A stretch of DNA of 64,000 nucleotides from a virus, in IMG/VR virus record IMGVR_UViG_3300036790_000034, positions 33,492-97,491 of that record. The stretch is one strand, 5' to 3'. Below the pieces are notes generated by a model that worked only from the letters and a program-made list of their open reading frames with translations, was not told the DNA's origin and ran no database searches. Below are positions 40,500 through 48,154 of this stretch, in pieces (position 1 is the stretch's first letter; every line of letters starts with the position of its first letter). The position numbers were made by a program, and so were the translations under genes.

Positions 40500-41529
40500 C
40501 TTCCCTCGCGACCGCGATGTATCGCCACTCCCCTTTGTCCTTCAGGTAGTCGCAGACAATGACATCGTTGTCCTGAATCTGGCCCGTGGTCACCAGTCGC
40601 GTCAACGGCAGAGATATGTTGTTCTCTATCGTCCGGCTCAGATGGCGGGCATTGTAACGCTTGTCGTATCCGTCGAGCAACAGCTTGTCGAGTCCCGCGT
40701 TCGTCACACGAATCTCGAAGAGAACCTTCGAGCCGAGGACAATCCGCATTTGAACTTTTTCGAGCATCAACGCCCGAACTAGAGCGAGGTCGTCTTTCGT
40801 CAACGACCGGAACATAATAATCTTATCGAGACGATTGAGGAACTCTGGCATGAACTTGCGACGTGCCGCGTTCATCGCGATGTCCTTCATCTTGGCATCA
40901 TCGACTGCGACCTCCGGCTTGTTGAAGCCGATAGCGTCGTCGTCCGCTGCCATCTCCCCAGCCCCAACGTTCGAGGTCATGATGATTATACAATCACCAA
41001 AATCGACCTTCTCGTTCGTGCCCGTGGTCATCGTTTTCTTGTCGAGAATTCCCAGCAGCAATTGCCACAGAGCATCGCTGGCCTTCTCAATCTCGTCGAA
41101 TAGAATGACGGTGAACGGCATAACTTCGTTTCCGGCGGCATCGCAGCGTGCAGCCTTGATGCTGGCGTTCGTGAAGTACGGATGCGTCTCGCGATGGCCG
41201 AGATAACCCGGAGGGCTACCTTGCAACTTCGCAACCTCATGACTGTGCTGAAACTCCGCACAATCGACCTTCATCATCTTGTCAGCTAAACCGAACAGAC
41301 CTTCGACGAATGCTTCGACGGAGCCTGTCTTACCTGTGCCAGTCGGCCCGAGGAACAACAGAGAACCGATGGGTTTGGATTTGTCGTACATCCCACTCGT
41401 GTATTTATCGACGAGGTCAATCATCGCGTTGACAGCATCACTCTGGGAAACGATACGACTCGCGAATTTCTTTGCGAGAGCCGTGGCCTTGGTGCTCCGT
41501 TTGGAAACGTCCAGCGTCCGATAAGCCAT
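40456..41529 (-). CDS. Clp/Hsp100-like AAA+ ATPase (D2-type)
   Basis: The 357-aa protein has GPTGTGKT (61-68), a pore-loop-like LQGSPPGYLGH (about 103-113), FTVILFDEIEKASD (Walker B), IIIMTSNVGAGEM (sensor 1) and RRKFMPEFLNRLDKIIMF with the arginine finger. A C-terminal D2-small domain with YDKRYNARHLSRTIEN (sensor 2) follows. It corresponds to a lone ClpA/ClpB second ATPase domain. No protease gene and no IGF/L loop for ClpP docking is seen, so an unfoldase acting alone is likely. It neighbours a GroES-like gene. Confidence 0.85.
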   Translation of the reverse strand: MAYRTLDVSKRSTKATALAKKFASRIVSQSDAVNAMIDLVDKYTSGMYDKSKPIGSLLFLGPTGTGKTGSVEAFVEGLFGLADKMMKVDCAEFQHSHEVAKLQGSPPGYLGHRETHPYFTNASIKAARCDAAGNEVMPFTVILFDEIEKASDALWQLLLGILDKKTMTTGTNEKVDFGDCIIIMTSNVGAGEMAADDDAIGFNKPEVAVDDAKMKDIAMNAARRKFMPEFLNRLDKIIMFRSLTKDDLALVRALMLEKVQMRIVLGSKVLFEIRVTNAGLDKLLLDGYDKRYNARHLSRTIENNISLPLTRLVTTGQIQDNDVIVCDYLKDKGEWRYIAVAREDASPSHGFKSSISA

Positions 41530-41537
41530 GCACCCTC

Positions 41538-42296
41538 CTAGAATTCGATGTCGGTTGTGGTTGCCTCCGCAGGTTCAGCGGCGGGTTCAGGTGCTTCGGG
41601 AGTGCCATTCACCGTCTCCGGCTTTGGTGCTGCGACTTCGTCGATGGCCCAATTCGGGTCTGCGAGGAAGTTCGCACAAATCATTTCGAGTGCTCGGCCA
41701 TCGCTCTCGTCTTTCTGCTGGCCTTCTTCACCCTCGACGCCCTCAGCGGGCTTGGTGCCAAGATGCTTCTTTGCCAGAGCGAGAGCAGGCTTGATGACAT
41801 CCTCGCGTGCAGACTTCTTGCAGCGAATGTTGAGCCATACCATCGACTCGTCGTCCGTCAATCCGAGAATCGTATCGACCTCGAACTGGACTTCTTCGAG
41901 CGACATGTCACTCGCCTTCATCGTCAGTTCACGGATGAGCATTGAGACGGGCGTCCCATTGTACTCCGTGTCTGGCTTCAGGCGGCTGATGACTCGCAGC
42001 TTGGCGAGACCGACGGGTTCATAGACCGGACGCTCAAGAGCAGCGGCCTTCATGTTCTCGACGATGCGGACAAGATAGTAGCTCTTGGCGACTTTGAAGT
42101 CGAGTGACTTCACGTACTTGCTGAAGGACTCGAATCCCCAGCCCGCGTAGAAGTTTTTCGACTTGGCCTCGAAGAGAAGTTCTGCGAGGTCAAACGTCGA
42201 ACTGTTCGCTGTGGAAATCAATTTGTTGATGGTGCGGCGGACTTGTGTCGCCCGCCCCGCCTCGACCTCTCCTACGATGACTTGCTGGTCTGCCAT
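41538..42296 (-). CDS. Hypothetical helical protein, possible DNA-binding
   Basis: The 252-aa protein is helical with SSTFDLAELLFEAKSKNFYA, WGFESFSKYVKSLDFKVAKS and YYLVRIVENM in the first 85 residues. This pattern is seen in phage proteins with an HTH-like WGYxSFxxYV...KxSYLVR motif. The middle has ESMVWLNIRCKKS, and the last 45 residues are an acidic Glu/Pro/Ala tail. It lies between the AAA+ ATPase and the GroES-like gene. Confidence 0.55.
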   Translation of the reverse strand: MADQQVIVGEVEAGRATQVRRTINKLISTANSSTFDLAELLFEAKSKNFYAGWGFESFSKYVKSLDFKVAKSYYLVRIVENMKAAALERPVYEPVGLAKLRVISRLKPDTEYNGTPVSMLIRELTMKASDMSLEEVQFEVDTILGLTDDESMVWLNIRCKKSAREDVIKPALALAKKHLGTKPAEGVEGEEGQQKDESDGRALEMICANFLADPNWAIDEVAAPKPETVNGTPEAPEPAAEPAEATTTDIEF

Positions 42297-42305
42297 GTGG
42301 GTCTC

Positions 42306-42854
42306 CTATGCCGACGCTACGCAAACTCCCGGCGTCAGTGTATATTCAGTCTCGACATCCACCCCACCGAATTCCTCAGCGGTGATGCTGCCGAAAATGT
42401 CTTCGTCACGCATGAACAGCAGCGTTTCGCCGTTCAGCTTGAACTGCGTACCAGAGTACTTGCCGAATGCAACGTAGGTGCCCACGGTGTGCAGTGTGCC
42501 CTTGCCTGCTTCAACGATGACGCCTTCGGCGGGCTGTTCCTTGTTCGCTTCTTCTTGTACCAGAGTGACCTTGGACTTGTCAACATCGGCCTGCAATGCC
42601 TCTTCGACAGATGAGAATCCGTAGCCCTTCGCCACAGTCTGGCGGACGAGGTAGACGCCGGGGTGGGGGTTGAACTTGCGACGAGGCTCGACAACTTTCG
42701 GAGTCGGGTCGAATGTGTGGACGGCTTCTTCAATCTCGCCGCCCTCTGCTAATGTCTTCAAGCGTTCGAGCAACGGTGATTCACCGATGCCGCCCGCGAG
42801 AATCATCTTACGTCCGCCAGCGGCGAGAACGTCTTTCTTTCCGGGGATGCTCAA
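42306..42854 (-). CDS. GroES-like co-chaperonin
   Basis: Residues about 62-157 of the 182-aa protein follow the chaperonin-10 pattern: NPHPGVYLVRQ as the first strand, GVIVEAGKG, VGTYVAFGKYSGTQFKLNGE and TLLFMRDEDIFGSI near the end. A long insert (AKGYGFSSVEEALQADVDKS) precedes the core strands. There are about 60 extra N-terminal residues and a 25-residue tail. T4 gp31 and other phage homologues replace host GroES with GroEL. Adjacent Clp-like ATPase suggests a chaperone pair. Confidence 0.7.
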   Translation of the reverse strand: MSIPGKKDVLAAGGRKMILAGGIGESPLLERLKTLAEGGEIEEAVHTFDPTPKVVEPRRKFNPHPGVYLVRQTVAKGYGFSSVEEALQADVDKSKVTLVQEEANKEQPAEGVIVEAGKGTLHTVGTYVAFGKYSGTQFKLNGETLLFMRDEDIFGSITAEEFGGVDVETEYTLTPGVCVASA

Positions 42855-43180
42855 TGTTTCCTCCCGCCGTACACGATGCTGTCAGGCACCGGAACATCGG
42901 TCGTCTTCTGGACGAACACGACTTCGATGGACTTGCCGCCGTCGTACGGTGCGATGCGAGTCTCGAAGCCGAGAATTTCTCCGGCCTTAGCGGTCGCGAC
43001 GAGTTCTTCAATCGACACGATGGCTCGGCCCTTGGGCTGGCCTTCAGAGTTCGTGATGGTGACAGGTGAGGTCGAGTGACGACGCACCTTGGGGTTGCGA
43101 ACGGATGTCGCGTAAGCACGGGCCTCAGACAACAGAGTGTCGTACTTCGCTTGAACTGCTTTCAATGTGAGTTTCGGCAT
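42851..43180 (-). CDS. Hypothetical protein coupled to the GroES-like gene
   Basis: The 109-aa protein has a helical start (LTLKAVQAKYDTLLSEARAY) and then strands (GRAIVSIEELVATAKAGEIL, KSIEVVFVQKT). Its stop overlaps the GroES-like start (ATGA). No motif is recognised. Confidence 0.55.
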   Translation of the reverse strand: MPKLTLKAVQAKYDTLLSEARAYATSVRNPKVRRHSTSPVTITNSEGQPKGRAIVSIEELVATAKAGEILGFETRIAPYDGGKSIEVVFVQKTTDVPVPDSIVYGGRKH

Positions 43181-43197
43181 GGTGAACCTTTCTATTG

Positions 43198-43267
43198 CGT
43201 AGAAAATAACGGGGCCGAATGCCGCCCGCGAGTCCCTTGCGGGATAGTCGCAGGCGGGTCTAGCCCC
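43198..43267 (-). terminator. Structured intergenic element, terminator-like
   Basis: On the minus strand GGGGC (43263-43267) pairs with GCCCC (43211-43215) around CCGCC/GGCGG and a CCCGC/GCGGG hairpin, followed by GTTATTTTC. The GC-rich compound stem with a T-rich tail suggests at least partial termination between the 43274 gene and the GroES operon. It might instead be a leader element. Confidence 0.5.
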
Positions 43268-43273
43268 ATGTCG

Positions 43274-43510
43274 TTAGCTGGCTGACGCGGCTGACGCGGT
43301 GCCAGTGGCCGGAGCCACGGAGAACTTCTTGCCCGTGCGAACGAGCGTGCCATCAGCAGTCAATTTCTGCGTGGCTTCCTGAATCTTTCGCATCGACGGC
43401 AGCGAGTTGATGCCGAAGTAGATGTTGGAGTTCGTGCTGTTGGGGTTGGCCGACAGGAAGCTGACAATCTCCTGACGAAGCGACGGGCTGACTTTCGAGG
43501 TTTGGCTCAT
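43274..43510 (-). CDS. Small winged-helix-like protein
   Basis: The 78-aa protein reads as helix (SPSLRQEIVSFLSANPN), turn, helix (SMRKIQEATQKLTADG) and strand pair (TLVRTGKKFSVAP), the usual order of a winged helix, with a Thr/Ala/Ser tail. It could be a small transcription regulator. It is preceded by GGAGGATACACC. Confidence 0.55.
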   Translation of the reverse strand: MSQTSKVSPSLRQEIVSFLSANPNSTNSNIYFGINSLPSMRKIQEATQKLTADGTLVRTGKKFSVAPATGTASAASAS

Positions 43511-43521
43511 GGTGTATCCTC

Positions 43522-43806
43522 CTAAAATTTGTTGAGATAGTCGATTGCCTTCTGTAATCGTAACACGTCATCTTGGAAGAATCCAAGCCCTCTGTTACAG
43601 GGTCCGCAGATTGTTCCACGGAGACACTTGCCGCAACTTCTTCGACCCGGACAACACCGATGATTATGGTCGATGTGAGGCTTGACCATGAAGTCACCGC
43701 ACAATTGGCAGAGGGTTACTGCCTCACGAGCGGCTAGTTCTTTGGTCGAAAGTTTGTATCGCGACTTCTTGTTGGGAAGTCTGCGATTCGGTCGTACTCG
43801 CTTCAC
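43522..43806 (-). CDS. HNH / endonuclease VII-like nuclease
   Basis: The 94-aa protein has CQLCGDFMVKPHIDHNHRCC, then GRRSCGKCLRGTICGPCNRGLG and KAIDYLNKF. It shares the CCPGRR...CGKC insert with the 35732 gene. Its start overlaps the stop of the RNA ligase gene (ATGT/TGA junction), so it is coupled to it. Confidence 0.87.
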   Translation of the reverse strand: MKRVRPNRRLPNKKSRYKLSTKELAAREAVTLCQLCGDFMVKPHIDHNHRCCPGRRSCGKCLRGTICGPCNRGLGFFQDDVLRLQKAIDYLNKF

Positions 43807-44951
43807 ATGTCTCCGTTAATCATAGGGTGCCCGTTTTGGGCCAGTTCCTTGACCTGTTTCCAGATTACCACACTTGCGTCCTTCCCGTCAAGCATGGAAA
43901 ACAAAATTGCTCGGACATCGACGTTCTCCGGCTTGGTGAACTCCAGAGCGTACGCCTTGCGGAAGGCTCCCAGATTGGCGAACTCCCCAGCGAGATGACG
44001 TGGTGCCATGTCACGAACCGTCCGCATGTAGACCTCGGTCGCTTGCTGCTGGAGTTCATCGTGACGAGCGGTCAAAGCCTTGACCCACTTGCGAACGAAC
44101 CCAGCGAACCACGGGGTCGAATTGGTGAGGTATTCCTGTAGCTCTGCCGCGAGATGCGGTTGGCTCAGGGACTCCCAGATGCGTTTCGGGCTGACTCCAC
44201 AGACCATACGATGCAGACGAAGATACTCGACGTACTTCATCTTCAGTCTGACAGGAGGCTTGCCGTCCTGATACCACGTCAGGACATAACCTTCATCGTT
44301 CTTCACGTCGTCAAGAGTGTGTTCCTTCGCCTCTTGCAACGTAATGAGATGTTGGTCCGGCGTGTTGTAGTCCGCCGACAGCGTCCGCAGTTTCACGGGC
44401 GTCATCTCTTCCCCGGTCTCGATGTTGACAAGAGCGAGGAGAACGAGTTCCTTCCGGTCGCCGTAGTTGACAACGATGCGGAGGTCGGGATGCAGACCCT
44501 CGAACATCGGAGTCCATCCCTCGGGAAAATTATTTTCATGCCGACGCAATTCAGCCGTTGCCCACTTCGCGTGAATGCTGTGGAAGCTGCTCTTGCTGGC
44601 CGCGTGCCACACGCCTTCATACTTGAACGCGGTGACCATGAAGCCATCCATCTTCTCCCAGACGGTCGGCTGGACACGAGCGTCGAACAGGACGCCCTCT
44701 GCTTGTGGAGAGCCGTAGTTGTGAAACTTCTCGAAGGGTCGGGCCACAATCTCCCCGGTCCAACGGTCCACAACGATGCCACGACACTTGGAGATGACAG
44801 AATCCCAATTGTCTTCTTGCTGACACTTCCGCGAGTACGTGAAGATGTTCAGCGGCAGCGTTTTGTGGATGCCCTCGGTGACCCACCCACCGTGCAGATA
44901 CTTCTCGGTGAACGTGTCTTGGTCGATGCCGATGTACTTGAAGAAGTTCAT
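43803..44951 (-). CDS. RNA ligase, T4 Rnl1-like
   Basis: The 382-aa protein has SKCRGIVVDRWTGEIVARPF and EKFHNYG upstream of motif I KMDG (Lys100), FEGLHPDLRIVVNYG, NDEGYVLTWY as motif IV and RLKMKYVEYLRLH as motif V. This set, with the RG-xx-D...RPF-KF-NYG block before the lysine, is that of T4 RNA ligase 1, which repairs tRNAs cut by host anticodon nucleases. The C-terminal 120 residues are helical, as in Rnl1. Together with the Rnl5-like ligase it gives two unrelated RNA-sealing enzymes. Confidence 0.87.
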   Translation of the reverse strand: MNFFKYIGIDQDTFTEKYLHGGWVTEGIHKTLPLNIFTYSRKCQQEDNWDSVISKCRGIVVDRWTGEIVARPFEKFHNYGSPQAEGVLFDARVQPTVWEKMDGFMVTAFKYEGVWHAASKSSFHSIHAKWATAELRRHENNFPEGWTPMFEGLHPDLRIVVNYGDRKELVLLALVNIETGEEMTPVKLRTLSADYNTPDQHLITLQEAKEHTLDDVKNDEGYVLTWYQDGKPPVRLKMKYVEYLRLHRMVCGVSPKRIWESLSQPHLAAELQEYLTNSTPWFAGFVRKWVKALTARHDELQQQATEVYMRTVRDMAPRHLAGEFANLGAFRKAYALEFTKPENVDVRAILFSMLDGKDASVVIWKQVKELAQNGHPMINGDM

Positions 44952-44959
44952 GCTGGCTA

Positions 44960-45370
44960 CTAGCTGGTCAGAGGTTCGCCGTCAACCGCAGGCACGCTCA
45001 TCGCGGCGTCACACGCCTTGGTAAACGTCCGGCTGGCATCTTCGACAATCGCTTCTGCGTGCAGTTCTTTGTTGCCGGGACGGGACTTGCCTTGTATCCC
45101 GTGATGACGATACCGCTTCATGCCCGCGAACGTGAGATGCGGCGGGTTATTGAACGCAGGCTGCTCTACGACCGCAGGCAGTTCGTACTGGATGACCTTG
45201 GTCGGCTTGCCATCGACTTCAGGGCCATCGACTTCGGTCTTGATGAGCGTCTTGCCCAACTCGACGAGATTCAGACGACGTTGTTCGGCACGGACTCGCT
45301 TGCCTTCGAGATTCCGCAGTTTACGGTTGAGCCGCTTCGCTTGGCGTTGATGGTCCCTTGCTAATGTCAT
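44960..45370 (-). CDS. Hypothetical basic protein
   Basis: The 136-aa protein opens with a strongly basic helix (RQAKRLNRKLRNLEGKRVRA) and continues with KVIQYELPAVVEQPAFNNPP and YRHHGIQGKSRPGNKEL. It may contact nucleic acid. It overlaps the end of the nuclease gene by 50 bases and precedes the RNA ligase by 8 bases. The family is not recognised. Confidence 0.55.
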   Translation of the reverse strand: MTLARDHQRQAKRLNRKLRNLEGKRVRAEQRRLNLVELGKTLIKTEVDGPEVDGKPTKVIQYELPAVVEQPAFNNPPHLTFAGMKRYRHHGIQGKSRPGNKELHAEAIVEDASRTFTKACDAAMSVPAVDGEPLTS

Positions 45371-46382
45371 CGTTTGCCTCCGGGTGTTTGTCTCGATAGA
45401 TTTTCTTGCACGCCTCGCACTGGCTTCCGTCAGGCAGGCACTTACTCATTCTTGAACCTTTGTAGGCATCAGCCTTGTCGCATCGAATCTTAGCAGCCTC
45501 GGCCTTCGCCTGTCTAGCTTTTTCTTTGCGGGCCTCTTTGACATCCCGCATATCCTGCTCGGTGTCTTCGACGGACTGCTTCAGGTCCAATGCCCGCTTG
45601 AAGAACGAGAGATGCCGCTCGTGCATCTCATCTCCGAAAGAGAACCACGGCTCGAACTCAGCCGCATCATCTTTGCCCAGCCGGAGAATGACGACGCCGT
45701 CAAACTTCGTCTCGGGAAATTCTTCGACCTTCGCCTTCCAATAAAAATTTGCTTGGGCGAAGTAGGTGACTTGCACCTGATTGCTGGTCTTCAAATCGAG
45801 AACGACTCGCTTGTCTTTGAAAGCGGGGAACGCTTGGCACGGACATTCAGGACGGTCGCACGAGTCAATGAGCACGTCACCATCGAGCGTCCCGGCAACA
45901 AGCCACTCTCGCGAGACGACTCGTTGCTCTGCCGTGATGTAACGCACATTGTGGTCTGCGAAGAACGCAAGACAAGCAACAGCAGCGTTCGTAGCACGCT
46001 CATCTTCAGGAAACTTTGCCAGAATCTCCATTCGGCGTAGTTCATCGTCAGCCATCGTCGCTTTAACCAGAGATTCAACGAAAGAGTGAGCCTCATGGCC
46101 TGTGTCTCCTGCCCGTTCGAGCACATTCTTGTGTTCGTCCTTCGACGCCATCAGAATGCTGACCAACTCGTCGTAATCGACTTCGACGAATCCGTCCCGG
46201 CGGCGATTCTCTTGGAGCAGGAAGATGGCCCGTTCCATGAACAGACGAGTTGCCCAGCCAATCAACGCATTTGATTTGTCTACGATTTTAAGGGTATTGG
46301 TCACTCCGCTAATCGGAGTGAGTGAGCCGTCATCACCTTCGAGTAAATAGAGCCAGTGCTTCGGACTGAAATAAAGTCGCAT
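45321..46382 (-). CDS. PD-(D/E)XK nuclease, RecB/Cas4-like
   Basis: From ATG 46382 the protein has 353 aa; upstream in-frame codons lie in the HNH region and no strong ribosome site is visible, so the start is uncertain. It contains GHEAHSFVE (His-Glu region), VAGTLDGDVLIDSC, RVVLDLKTSNQ and VTYFAQANFYWKA. The D...D-x-K...Q-x3-Y order is the RecB-type nuclease core. The C-terminal part has a helix and CLPDGSQCEACKKIY, a C-x7-C-x2-C cluster that might bind zinc or iron-sulfur. It probably acts as an exonuclease in replication or recombination. Confidence 0.75.
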   Translation of the reverse strand: MRLYFSPKHWLYLLEGDDGSLTPISGVTNTLKIVDKSNALIGWATRLFMERAIFLLQENRRRDGFVEVDYDELVSILMASKDEHKNVLERAGDTGHEAHSFVESLVKATMADDELRRMEILAKFPEDERATNAAVACLAFFADHNVRYITAEQRVVSREWLVAGTLDGDVLIDSCDRPECPCQAFPAFKDKRVVLDLKTSNQVQVTYFAQANFYWKAKVEEFPETKFDGVVILRLGKDDAAEFEPWFSFGDEMHERHLSFFKRALDLKQSVEDTEQDMRDVKEARKEKARQAKAEAAKIRCDKADAYKGSRMSKCLPDGSQCEACKKIYRDKHPEANDDISKGPSTPSEAAQP

Positions 46383-46441
46383 CGTGTTCTGATAGTGGGA
46401 TAGTGGTCCACTCAAATCGGAGTATCTTTTCAGAATGAGGC

Positions 46442-46855
46442 TCAATGATACCTCCGCAAGAACTTGACTACCATTTTCGCCATGCTCAAACGGTCTCCCA
46501 CCATAGCCAGTACGTGATTGTGTTGTGAGCAGAGCATGCACACTTGACATCGTTCGCAACCGTTTTCGCTTCGACAGCATTTCAATCGCTGCTGAAGTTG
46601 ATGGTTGTGATGTACGAATAGTCCTCGAACGCGTTTACAGCCGGGGAAACGGCATACCTGTCCAAGACGAAGAACTGTTCGTTTTCGTTTCTTTCTGTCC
46701 CAACGACGACGGTCGGCATTCCATTTCTCCCGATTTTCCGCACGGTGTTTCCGCTGCCATGCGAGTATACGGCTCACTTCCCTGCGGCGAAACGCACGAT
46801 TCTTACGTCGCTTTCGTTTGTACAGTCGTTGATACGTTTTCCGAGATGCCTTCAT
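46442..46855 (-). CDS. HNH / endonuclease VII-like nuclease
   Basis: The 137-aa protein has a very basic N-terminal half (RLYKRKRRKNRAFRRREVSR), CRFPGCKRVRGLFVHHNHQL, CCRSENGCERCQVCMLCSQH and MVVKFLRRY. The first metal motif is VHHNHQ instead of DHDH, and the final CN is changed to SQHN. The fold is clear but catalytic residues have drifted, so activity is uncertain. It lies just downstream of the first copy of the duplicated small gene. Confidence 0.75.
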   Translation of the reverse strand: MKASRKTYQRLYKRKRRKNRAFRRREVSRILAWQRKHRAENREKWNADRRRWDRKKRKRTVLRLGQVCRFPGCKRVRGLFVHHNHQLQQRLKCCRSENGCERCQVCMLCSQHNHVLAMVGDRLSMAKMVVKFLRRYH

Positions 46856-46867
46856 CTGCCTTCCCTT

Positions 46868-47101
46868 TTACACCAACACTCTCTTCTTGATACGCGTATA
46901 CGGCAGGAGGAGAATCCACTGACGTTGGATGGCCTCACGCGTGACATGAATCGCACGATTGCGAACGAAGCGGAGTTTCTCAGCCGTCATCGGCTTCGTG
47001 ACATCAGCGAATTGGTTGACACCTGATGCGGCCTTCCGCTTGAGCGTCATCAGATGTGGCTGTTTGTCTTTGCCAGTGACTCGGTGAAGTTTCGGTTTCA
47101 T
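46868..47101 (-). CDS. Small duplicated gene, copy 1
   Basis: The 77-aa basic protein contains SGVNQFADVTKPMTAEKLRF, VRNRAIHVTREAIQRQWILL and ends KKRVLV. The coding region is identical at the DNA level to the copy at the right edge of the window for at least 179 bases. Only the last codons differ (YTRIKKRVLV versus YVSIKKRVLG). The start overlaps the stop of the next gene upstream (ATGA). The function is unknown. Confidence 0.6.
   Translation of the reverse strand: MKPKLHRVTGKDKQPHLMTLKRKAASGVNQFADVTKPMTAEKLRFVRNRAIHVTREAIQRQWILLLPYTRIKKRVLV
46902..47080 (-). repeat. Long exact direct repeat, copy 1
   Basis: These 179 bases are identical to 63822-64000, with a constant offset of 16920, and the match reaches the window edge. 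It covers most of the small gene at 46868-47101. Sequence to the left diverges quickly, close to the adjacent HNH gene. Confidence 0.95.
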
Positions 47102-47319
47102 ATTTTCTCACCTACCTTCGCAACAGCGTTGTTGAAGCGAACGTCGCTATTAACGCGGACGCGTTCGGTCTCCGCACGGAAGTGTTCGACCATTATAGCC
47201 GCGAGGTCCGCACGGAATTTCTTATCGCCCGTGCTGGCTGCGTGCATGATGTTGTTTGCGAACTCCCTTGGCGAGTAGTTCGGGCTTTTGATTTTTTGAT
47301 TTGCTTTCAGTTTTGGCAT
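47098..47319 (-). CDS. Hypothetical small helical protein
   Basis: The 73-aa protein reads YSPREFANNIMHAASTGDKK, FRADLAAIMVEHFRAETERV and NSDVRFNNAVAKVG, a helical protein. AGGAGGCAT precedes the ATG. It overlaps the zinc-repeat gene upstream by 98 bases and the duplicated gene by 4 bases. The family is unknown. Confidence 0.55.
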   Translation of the reverse strand: MPKLKANQKIKSPNYSPREFANNIMHAASTGDKKFRADLAAIMVEHFRAETERVRVNSDVRFNNAVAKVGEKI

Positions 47320-48154
47320 TTATGCCTCCTAAAGTGTTGAGAATTTTCTTGACTGCGATACCACGTTCGAGGATACCTGATAATTCTTTTCCTGTCAAGC
47401 CGGGATGCCAGTACTTATTACTAATCCTTGTCTGGCTGCACGTTGTACACTCAGGGCTATGTAATCTATACCATTCTGATAATCTAACCCATGATGCCTT
47501 GCCACAGTCACATAGCAACTCAACTTCTTGATATATCTTAATTTTTCGTACTCGCAATACTCTCCGTCGTCCCTGCCTACGTCCTATATGCACCGGGAGT
47601 CTGCGATTAAAACTTTCACAGCTACGACAACGTAAAGCCCTCCCGCCGGAGAGAGCACCCGCTGCCTGCCATATGCGAGACCCGCAGACGCAGGAGGTTT
47701 GGACGAGAAGTTTCCCTTTGTAGCATTGTTTTTTAAGCACTGTGCGATTTCCGAAAGTCATACCAATTTTAACTTTGGAACGTCCCCGGAGTTCACATTT
47801 TGAACACCGCGAGGAACGAGGTACGGCATAAGCATATGCCCAGTTAATGGTCCCACAGTCGCACAGCATACGCCATTGAAGGTTCTTTTTCCTTCTTCTA
47901 GCTTTGATAACGGTGCGGGTTCCAAAACGTTGTCCTAACAATGTTTTTATCTGTCCTTGGCCACATTTTATGCACAACTTTGTACGACGGGCGTTCGCTA
48001 CTGTCATCCATATGGATATCTCACCACACTCGCATCGTAACTTTATCCAAGTCCCGGCGTCCTTCTTAATACTAACGACTACTCTCTTCCCGAATCTCTG
48101 GCCGACTTTTACATCTCGGGGTCTCATGTGTCGCTTTACGCGTTTAGTTATCAC
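47222..48154 (-). CDS. Four-repeat zinc-ribbon protein
   Basis: The 310-aa protein, started at GTG 48154 overlapping the previous stop, is built from four modules of about 55 residues: VGQRFGKRVVV...LRCECG...CIKCG, LGQRFGTRTVI...LCDCG...CSKC, IGMTFGNRTVL...SCVCG...CRSC, and IGRRQGRRRVL...LCDCG...CTTC. Each supplies a CxCG and a CxxC pair for one metal. Single modules of this kind occur as DNA-reading parts of homing-type proteins. The C-terminal 60 residues (WHPGLTGKELSGILERGIAV) resemble a short helical domain. No nuclease core is seen. Confidence 0.7.
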   Translation of the reverse strand: MITKRVKRHMRPRDVKVGQRFGKRVVVSIKKDAGTWIKLRCECGEISIWMTVANARRTKLCIKCGQGQIKTLLGQRFGTRTVIKARRRKKNLQWRMLCDCGTINWAYAYAVPRSSRCSKCELRGRSKVKIGMTFGNRTVLKKQCYKGKLLVQTSCVCGSRIWQAAGALSGGRALRCRSCESFNRRLPVHIGRRQGRRRVLRVRKIKIYQEVELLCDCGKASWVRLSEWYRLHSPECTTCSQTRISNKYWHPGLTGKELSGILERGIAVKKILNTLGGINAKTESKSKNQKPELLAKGVRKQHHARSQHGR

